From assembly GCF_039871975.1 (NCBI RefSeq), contig NZ_JBDPLL010000001.1: DNA of 64,000 nt, one strand, 5' to 3'. Under the pieces are notes generated by a model. It did no database searches. It was not told the DNA's origin and saw nothing but the letters and a program-made list of their open reading frames with translations. A program made the translations under genes and the position numbers. Position 1 is the stretch's first letter; every line of letters begins with the position of its first letter. This DNA comes from Trichormus_B sp936914905 (GTDB taxonomy: Bacteria > Cyanobacteriota > Cyanobacteriia > Cyanobacteriales > Nostocaceae). Below are positions 58,696 to 64,000 of this stretch, piece by piece.

Positions 58696-58795
58696 NNNNN
58701 NNNNNNNNNNNNNNNNNNNNNNNNNNNNNNNNNNNNNNNNNNNNNNNNNNNNNNNNNNNNNNNNNNNNNNNNNNNNNNNNNNNNNNNNNNNNNNN
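58696..58795. other. Scaffold gap (100 N)
   Basis: A run of exactly 100 N after the third Uma2 relic. What follows is not the expected Uma2 C-terminus, so more than a few bases are missing, probably a repeated element. Order across the gap rests on scaffolding. Confidence 0.95.
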
Positions 58796-58798
58796 AGA

Positions 58799-59093
58799 AA
58801 ACAACATCGGGAAGACTAGCGCTTTTAGACTATGATAATATTCAAAGTGAATTTCAACTATGCCCAGATGGTCGTTTGGTAATAGGTGGGCATAAGTTAC
58901 AGCATGAAGAGCCATTTATTTTAGCCTAAAATTATCTAGGTCTTCTATAAAGAAAACTTGATGGGTAGTGATCGCATATTTAACTCTGGTTAATAGTTAA
59001 TAGTCTTTTGACTCTCTACCATCTCCCGAAATAGCAAAAAATACCTTTGACACCAACCATAAACCCAGACAGCTGTTAAAGCTAGTCCCAGAC
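58799..59093. other. Fragments of unknown genes after the gap
   Basis: On the plus strand 58799-58929 is open from the gap edge to TAA and reads KTTSGRLALLDYDNIQSE and CPDGRLVIGGHKLQHEEPF, the tail of an unidentified protein. On the minus strand, 59093 down to about 58999, a short frame LGLALTAVWVYGWCQRYFLL followed by FREMVESQKTINY looks like the membrane C-terminus of another unknown protein. Neither is complete. Confidence 0.4.
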
Positions 59094-59114
59094 TAAGGAA
59101 AATGGATTAAATAT
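59094..59114. mobile_element. Solo ISAzo13-type terminal repeat
   Basis: TAAGGAAAATGGATTAAATA is identical to the outer end of IS copy 2 (reading from 53362 inwards). No transposase body follows. It lies exactly where the tnsB relic stops (after its GGSR), so it marks an IS insertion or a deletion between IS copies that removed the rest of tnsB. Confidence 0.7.
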
Positions 59115-59579
59115 CGAGAACCGCCCCAACCACGATTCCTGACACTTGCTTTTTGCTCTTGTTCCTCAATAATTGGTCGCAGGACTAGAGAAACCGTCTT
59201 ATAACTGGGATAACTCTCATCCCCCAATTCTGCTGCTGTTGCTTTTACCTTTTACTCTTATAGCAACCTATTAAGGACTAATTCGCTTACTATTCTTGTT
59301 ACCTTTTCTATTTTATATGTATTAATGTATTAATAATGTATTAATAATGAAATTTTGCCACTGAGCATCTATACGGTGTTTAGCTTTGTCAGCCCGTTTA
59401 GTAGTTTTCAGTGCAGCTAAACCTTGTTCTTCCCATTTTTTAACTAGCCTCCCTAGATTTCGCACTGACTTCCCTAGTTTGGCTGCTACCTCTGTTTGTC
59501 TTTCTCCATAGGTTTTGCCATCCCATGGTTCAAGTAGTTTTTCGATTAACGCTAGTAGTTCTTTATCACTTGCGGATAG
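59114..59579 (-). pseudogene. tnsB: TnsB-like (Mu-type) transposase, N-terminal relic of a Tn7-like element
   Basis: Minus-strand pieces: LSASDKELLALIEKLLEPWDGKTYGERQTEVAAKLGKSVRNLGRLVKKWEEQGLAAL, in which the helix-turn-helix for end binding is clear, KRADKAKHRIDAQWQNFIINT, a 12-bp-repeat-rich break with stops, then VKATAAELGDESYPSYKTVSLVLRP, IIEEQEQKASVRNRGWGGSR. This is the N-terminal third of TnsB/TniA as found in cyanobacterial Tn7-like elements, including CRISPR-associated transposons of type V-K. The DDE core, which should follow, is missing because an ISAzo13-type end cuts it at 59114. Motif spans are quoted in parts; exact subtype is uncertain. Confidence 0.75.
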
Positions 59580-59598
59580 TTTAGTGATAAAGAACTAC
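59555..59598. repeat. Perfect 16-bp inverted repeat at the tnsB 5' end
   Basis: GTAGTTCTTTATCACT (59555-59570) and its exact reverse complement (59583-59598) around a 12-nt loop. One arm is coding for the first recognisable TnsB residues, the other is not TnsB-like, so the second arm looks like a templated inverted copy that destroyed the original N-terminus. Confidence 0.75.
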
Positions 59599-59687
59599 CT
59601 TTTACCTCTTCATGATTAGGTTGATCATCTTGTATTTCTCGTATATATGTTTATTAAGAACATAGTTTTGTCATATTCTCTCTTGCA

Positions 59688-59926
59688 GTACAATTAACTT
59701 GTCAAGCCAGGGGAAGATTGGAAAAATAGCGATTTTCAATATGGGACACCTAATTTGTCAAATATATAAACTCGGACAGTTATTTTGTCAATTAGACTCT
59801 AACTAGCTAAACATAGGCTGAAATAATATAATCCTTACATAGTAAGCGTTTATAATAAGGGTTTATAGAATAAGTATTTTTGTGGACATTAATTTGTCAA
59901 GTCGTCATTTAATTTGGCAAGCTACA
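59688..59926 (-). mobile_element. Left end of a Tn7-like (CAST-type) transposon with TnsB-site-like repeats
   Basis: Five imperfect 17-18 bp repeats, minus-strand consensus TTGACAAATTAATGTCC, at 59903-59920, 59884-59900, 59774-59791, 59744-59761 and 59688-59705. The outermost lies next to TGTAGC (59921-59926 read on the minus strand), a TGT-type tip as in Tn7-like elements. The repeats precede the tnsB relic in the orientation known for left ends of cyanobacterial CAST elements (tip, binding sites, tnsB). No tnsC, tniQ, cas12k, tracrRNA or CRISPR repeat is visible in the window, so whether the element was a true CAST is open. Confidence 0.7.
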
Positions 59927-59933
59927 ACTTCCT

Positions 59934-60045
59934 ACTCCCTTATCAGTATGAAATTAGGGGTGTGGGATTCCACCTTACGCAGAAGCATTATCCCTCTACC
60001 CTATTACTATCACTTTATTCTTTATTCTTTTAGTGCGAAGGGAGT
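59934..60045. mobile_element. MITE-like element, copy B
   Basis: About 112 bp, inverted relative to copy A at 51849. Ends ACTCCCTTATCAGTA and TAGTGCGAAGGGAGT; interior AAATTAGGGGTGTGGGATTCC and ATCCCTCTACCCTATTACTAT match the reverse complement of copy A. A small TTTATTC duplication has enlarged it. It lies 7 bp from the presumed transposon tip at 59926. Confidence 0.75.
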
Positions 60046-60329
60046 ATCAAACTCAACTGTGAAAAGTTTTTCCTTTGCGCCTTTGCTTATTTGTATCTTT
60101 GCAGTAACCCATATCATTAAGTAATACCTGGAAAATGCGATCACCTACAGCTGATATCCTTGTCCAGAAAACTTTTATGTGATAGTATCCGTCCAAAATA
60201 GTAAAGTGGGTGAATTAGAAAGCTGGAGTCTTGACGACAACCACTAAGTTCAAGTTAAAACTATTGAATGTATCAATTTAGCAACTTTAAGTTAACATTA
60301 ATACTCAAAGATTCTGCATCTTAACTACT

Positions 60330-61502
60330 ATGCTAAATCCCAATCTGGATGAAATCCAGTTGACAAAAGACGACTATGAACGCTACTCTCGCCACTTAAT
60401 ATTGCCGGAAGTGGGACTAGAGGGACAAAAACGACTCAAAGCTGCCAGTGTATTATGTATAGGGACAGGTGGACTAGGTTCACCATTCCTGTTATATTTA
60501 GCTGCAGCAGGTATTGGACGCATCGGTATAGTTGATTTTGATGTGGTTGATACTTCTAACTTGCAACGTCAAGTAATTCACGGGACATCCTGGGTAGGTC
60601 AACCCAAAATCGAATCTGCAAAAAACCGTATTCATGAAATTAACCCCCATTGTCAGGTTGATTTATACGAAACTCGGATAAGTTCCGAAAACGCCTTAGA
60701 TATCATTCATCCTTACGATATTGTCGTGGATGGAACTGATAACTTCCCCACGCGGTATTTAGTTAACGACGCCTGCGTATTATTGGAGAAACCCAACGTC
60801 TACGGTTCTATCTTCCGTTTTGAAGGACAAGCAACTGTATTTAACTACGAAGGTGGTCCCAACTATCGAGACTTATATCCAGAACCACCACCACCAGGAA
60901 TGGTTCCTTCCTGTGCAGAAGGTGGTGTATTAGGAATACTACCTGGCATTATTGGTGTTATCCAAGCCACGGAAACAGTCAAAATTATTATTGGTCAAGG
61001 TAATACTCTTAGTGGACGCTTGATGCTTTACAATGCCTTGGATATGAAATTCCGGGAGTTGAAACTGCGTCCTAACCCCATGCGTCCAGCCATCAAAAAA
61101 TTGATAGACTACGAAGAGTTCTGTGGTATTCCCCAAGCAAAAGCAGAAGAAGCGAAACAGCAGATGGAAATTCAAGAAATGACAGTCAAGGAATTGAAGG
61201 CATTACTCGATAGTGGTAAAAAAGATTTTTTCCTCCTGGATGTACGTAATCCCCATGAATACGAAATCGCTAAAATTCCCGGTTCTGTATTAGTACCTTT
61301 ACCAGATATTGAAAATGGTGATGGTGTGACTCAGGTTAAGGAACTACTCAATGGACAGCGCTTAATTGCTCATTGTAAAATGGGCGGACGTTCTGCCAAA
61401 GCTCTTGCTATCCTCAAGGATGCGGGTATTTTGGGAACAAATGTCAAAGGTGGAATTAATGCTTGGAGTCAAGAAATAGATCCTTCTGTTCCTCAATATT
61501 AA
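60330..61502 (+). CDS. moeZ: Adenylyltransferase/sulfurtransferase MoeZ (ThiF-rhodanese)
   Basis: A 390-residue fusion. The ThiF/E1 domain (about 1-270) has the ATP loop VLCIGTGGLGSPFLLYLA and the catalytic Cys in MVPSCAEGGVLG. The rhodanese domain (about 280-390) has the persulfide Cys in LIAHCKMGGRSAKA near residue 349. It adenylates and thiocarboxylates small ubiquitin-like sulfur carriers (MoaD, ThiS or CysO type), feeding molybdopterin, thiamine or cysteine synthesis. Unlike MoeB-type proteins, no CxxC zinc pair is obvious. It is intact although moaB, 10 kb away, is dead, so its other sulfur roles may be what keeps it. Confidence 0.92.
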   Translation: MLNPNLDEIQLTKDDYERYSRHLILPEVGLEGQKRLKAASVLCIGTGGLGSPFLLYLAAAGIGRIGIVDFDVVDTSNLQRQVIHGTSWVGQPKIESAKNRIHEINPHCQVDLYETRISSENALDIIHPYDIVVDGTDNFPTRYLVNDACVLLEKPNVYGSIFRFEGQATVFNYEGGPNYRDLYPEPPPPGMVPSCAEGGVLGILPGIIGVIQATETVKIIIGQGNTLSGRLMLYNALDMKFRELKLRPNPMRPAIKKLIDYEEFCGIPQAKAEEAKQQMEIQEMTVKELKALLDSGKKDFFLLDVRNPHEYEIAKIPGSVLVPLPDIENGDGVTQVKELLNGQRLIAHCKMGGRSAKALAILKDAGILGTNVKGGINAWSQEIDPSVPQY

Positions 61503-61845
61503 ATTATTGGTGACAGAACAAAGGTTCTCAGAGGATGTTTAAAAAGTTATGCTGTAGCTTGCTTCCCGCAGGCTACGTAGCGCAGCGTACTGAAGCCTCA
61601 GAGTAATCGCTTAACCCCTAGATTCTTCGTTCCACTTTGTTCCACATGGCTATAACTTGGGTGACGACGTAGGAGTCATACGCCAGGCTTCGCGTTCACG
61701 CAGTATCCCGAAGGGATACAAAATGAGAGTTATACTTTTCCAACTTTGCAAACATCCTATAAGGGAGTGAGGGTGTAGGAGAAAAATAAAATAACTTCTA
61801 TCACCTATCACCTGTTCCCAAGCTCCTCCTCTCCCCATATCAATT
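61503..61845. repeat. Intergenic region with GC-richer dispersed repeats
   Basis: No gene. Around 61560-61600 and 61688-61725 are degenerate palindromic words (GCTTCCCGCAGGCTACGTAGCGCAGCG; CGCGTTCACGCAGTATCCCGAAGGGATAC in part) of the repeat class also seen near 45580, 50300 and 51250. Confidence 0.5.
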
Positions 61846-63037
61846 ATGACTACCTTAAAATTTTAACCAAGTGTTTTATGGGTTCAAGTTTTGGTTTTAG
61901 TAGGGTTGCAGGGAGCAATTACCTTAACTTGGTGGGTTGATAATGCTTATTTACCGCAACTTTTGACTCAGTTTGGTTTTCCTGCCTCTTTAGCAGCTGG
62001 TTTGATGGTTATTGAAAATGCTTTAGCTGTGGTGATGGAAGCACTAATGGGGGACTTTCCCTTAGGGGGACTTTCTGTTCAAAATCAACTGAAATTCGGA
62101 ACTCGCTTTCCTTTCATTTCCATTGATGTGATTCTCTCATCAACTTTGTTTGTTGCTATTCCCTGTCTTACTACTTTTGTCCCACCAAGTGAGGTGATCC
62201 GCGGTATTTTACCTTTTAGATAGCTTGGGCGTTAGCAATGACAGTCTTTCTTTCTCCAACTTTTGCCTTGTTGGTAAAGTATTCAATGCCTGCTGAGTTA
62301 CCTTTAGCATTCAGTTTTATCACTTTAGCTGGGGGTTTGATTCGGGCTTTTCGTGGAGTTGCTAATACCTTTATTCTGAGTTTAGAGGCAGTTTGGGCCT
62401 TTGCGAGCCAATCTTTGTGTTCTTCTGGCAGCAGCATTTAGACTGCAGTTTTTTCAGCCGCCAGAAATACCAACAGAATTACAAAACCTAAAATATACCA
62501 AAAATACCTTTTTAAAACCTATGTTTTATTTTTCTCACAGGTTTTAGCATTACTTGAGGTTCGCATTTGCTCATGGATGGTTTAGGCAAAACCCTAAAAT
62601 CCCAATTTAATACAAACGATATCACTGCAATTATGCTCTGCATTGGTTTAGCTCTTGCCATTAGACGCTTACCTGCTGGGTTTTGTGCTAGCAAAGTAGC
62701 TAATCGTCGGGTGATGGTTGGAGGTATTATTTTAACTATCTTTTCAATACTGTTAATGGTCTATATGCGCGCAGAGATTCCCATGCTACTTTTTATAGCA
62801 GAGGGTTTAAGTTTAATTGTCAGTTTAATTGTCAATGGGGTAATTCCATTTATCTTAGAATTAATGCCCCCTCACTGGACTAGTTTAGGTATTGGTAGCT
62901 ATTTTGGTGGGTCATCTTTGGTAGTGAGTGTATTTGGATATGTCTTTACCCGAGGGATAACGATTATAGTCAGTTGTATAGCTGATATCTTGGCATTTTT
63001 GCTAGCTGATATGTGTATTTTCTTACCAAGATGGTAA
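61846..63037 (+). pseudogene. MFS transporter pseudogene
   Basis: From ATG 61846 the frame reads MTTLKF, TAA, then WVQVLVLVGLQGAITLTWW, DNAYLPQLLTQFGFPASLAAGL, ENALAVVMEALMGDFPL, FGTRFPFISIDVILSSTLFVAIPC to a frameshift near 62221. It continues in other frames as AMTVFLSPTFALLVKYSMPAELPLAFSF, AVWAFA, LMDGLGKTLKSQFNTNDITAIML and PHWTSLGIGSYFGGSSLVVSVFGYVFTRG to 63037. A 12-bp tandem duplication (62810-62821, 62822-62833) and a deletion in the middle are visible. It had about twelve helices; substrate unknown. Confidence 0.83.
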
Positions 63038-63170
63038 TAACCAGGAGTTCATAGGCAAAGTAATTCCCAATGCCCAATGCCCTATTATAATTGTCACCCC
63101 GTGTGGATCGCGTTACAATCTTCTCAAGCTTTTTTCCCAAGAGTACCAATCGCGCATTTTCCGATTAAAA

Positions 63171-63186
63171 TAGTATATCTGTTCTA
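63171..63186 (+). promoter_or_regulatory. LexA-box-like site upstream of recA
   Basis: TAGTATATCTGTTCTA, centred about 58 bp before the recA ATG. It agrees at 13 of 16 positions with the site I recall as bound by LexA in Anabaena PCC 7120 (TAGTACTAATGTTCTA). SOS-type control of recA is therefore likely, but this rests on similarity only. Confidence 0.6.
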
Positions 63187-63235
63187 ATCAAACTTCCAAC
63201 GTAAACTTCCTTAAATCCTATATTTAGAGGCTCTA

Positions 63236-64000
63236 ATGGCAACCAACACAGCAGATACTTCTGGTAAGCAAAAAGCACTAACCATGGTACTCAACCAGAT
63301 TGAGCGCAGTTTTGGTAAGGGAGCAATTATGCGTTTGGGTGATGCTACCCGGATGCGTGTAGAAACTATTTCTACTGGGGCGCTGACTTTGGATTTAGCC
63401 TTGGGTGGAGGTCTACCCAAAGGGCGGGTAATTGAGATTTATGGACCGGAAAGTTCTGGTAAAACTACAGTAGCTCTTCATGCGATTGCAGAAGTACAAA
63501 AAAACGGCGGTATCGCTGCCTTCGTTGATGCAGAACACGCCTTAGATCCCACCTACGCCGGCGCATTAGGTGTAGATATTGAAAATTTACTCATTTCCCA
63601 ACCTGACACAGGAGAAGCAGGCTTAGAAATTGTTGATCAACTAGTGCGTTCTGCCGCAGTTGATATTGTCGTCATTGACTCTGTAGCCGCCCTAGTACCC
63701 CGCGCCGAAATTGAAGGCGATATGGGTGATACTCACGTCGGTTTACAAGCCAGATTAATGAGCCAAGCCCTCAGAAAAATTACAGGTAATATTGGTAAAT
63801 CTGGTTGCACAGTAATTTTTATTAACCAATTGCGGCAAAAAATTGGTGTCACCTACGGTAGTCCAGAAACCACAACTGGTGGTAACGCCTTGAAATTTTA
63901 CGCTTCCGTGCGTCTAGATATTCGCCGGATTCAAACCTTGAAAAAAGGCTCTGATGAATTTGGTAATCGCGTCAAAGTGAAAGTAGCCAAAAATAAAGTA
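63236..64000 (+). CDS. recA: Recombinase RecA (cut by the window edge)
   Basis: The first 255 codons of RecA. Walker A is YGPESSGKTT, the catalytic Glu region is FVDAEHALDP, Walker B is VDIVVIDSVAAL, loop L1 VPRAEIEGDMGD and loop L2 IGVTYGSPETTTGGNALKFY, all intact. RecA forms filaments on single-stranded DNA for repair and homologous recombination and activates LexA cleavage. Start at ATG 63236. The gene runs past the end of the window, so about 100 further residues are expected. It has its own promoter region with a LexA-box-like site. Confidence 0.96.
   Translation, partial: MATNTADTSGKQKALTMVLNQIERSFGKGAIMRLGDATRMRVETISTGALTLDLALGGGLPKGRVIEIYGPESSGKTTVALHAIAEVQKNGGIAAFVDAEHALDPTYAGALGVDIENLLISQPDTGEAGLEIVDQLVRSAAVDIVVIDSVAALVPRAEIEGDMGDTHVGLQARLMSQALRKITGNIGKSGCTVIFINQLRQKIGVTYGSPETTTGGNALKFYASVRLDIRRIQTLKKGSDEFGNRVKVKVAKNKV

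Noticed and set aside
58799..60330. cas12k, tracrRNA or tniQ/tnsC next to the Tn7-like end
   Set aside because: I looked on both strands for these because of the left end and tnsB relic. Nothing readable remains; the gap and IS end have replaced the interior.
1..64000. tRNA or rRNA genes
   Set aside because: No spacer showed a convincing T-arm with a cloverleaf or rRNA-like sequence by eye. A covariance-model scan would be decisive.

Overview
The window comes from a filamentous, probably heterocyst-forming cyanobacterium (Nostocales). This rests on gene content: a phycobilin-type heme oxygenase, Psb28, Ycf46, an adjacent pair of OCP-domain carotenoid proteins (HCP and CTDH, the arrangement known from Anabaena PCC 7120), DUF2973/DUF2605/DUF3134 families, an XisI relic, a DICT-domain histidine kinase, scattered GCGATCGC (HIP1) sites and heptamer repeats typical of the order. 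Its most striking property is decay. I count about twenty broken genes beside roughly thirty-eight intact ones, together with IS debris and three 100-N scaffold gaps, two of which lie inside copies of the same IS. This level of erosion resembles what is known of obligate plant-associated Nostocales such as the Azolla cyanobiont; that identification is inference, not shown by the sequence.

Layout. 0-9 kb: a minus-strand envelope polysaccharide block (glmM, a polytopic O-antigen-ligase-like protein, a ruined glycosyltransferase, three intact glycosyltransferases) ending in a 1-Cys peroxiredoxin. 9-20 kb: heme oxygenase, CHAT protease relic, DICT-GAF histidine kinase, glycogen-debranching-type enzyme, XisI relic, DUF2973 with a broken DUF2605 neighbour, thrS. 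20-24 kb: an IS4-type relic and a signalling block (NarL-type regulator, REC-GAF-PP2C phosphatase, anti-sigma-type kinase). 24-29.5 kb: RTX relic, CTDH and HCP carotenoid proteins, queG overlapping a HAD phosphatase, a second HCP gene that is dead, and arfB. 29.7-34.3 kb: a complete MacB-type exporter operon whose TetR regulator is broken. 34.3-37.5 kb: IS copy 1 and a convergent restriction-modification relic.

37.5-45.3 kb: ycf46, an SH3-domain protein, a GGDEF-EAL protein and sbcC. 45.8-51 kb: Uma2 and antitoxin relics, a PAP/fibrillin gene, DUF3134, mraY, a PCP_red mini-protein, a moaB relic and psb28. 51-55.5 kb: a MITE, dtd cut at its start by IS copy 2, a His-rich COG0523 GTPase and another Uma2 relic. 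55.5-60.3 kb: cysS, then S23, TldD/PmbA and Uma2 relics, then the left end and truncated tnsB of a Tn7-like (CAST-type) transposon, with a second MITE copy next to its tip. 60.3-64 kb: moeZ, a dead MFS transporter, and recA (cut by the window edge) behind a LexA-box-like site.

The intact genes are mostly housekeeping and photosynthesis functions: translation (thrS, cysS, queG, arfB), cell wall (glmM, mraY), DNA repair (recA, sbcC), pigments and photoprotection. The dead ones are accessory: restriction-modification, toxin/Uma2 families, transporters, regulators and transposons. Two features recur in the decay: 10-28 bp perfect tandem duplications, some of which break reading frames, and heptanucleotide repeat tracts, one of them inside the cysS coding region.
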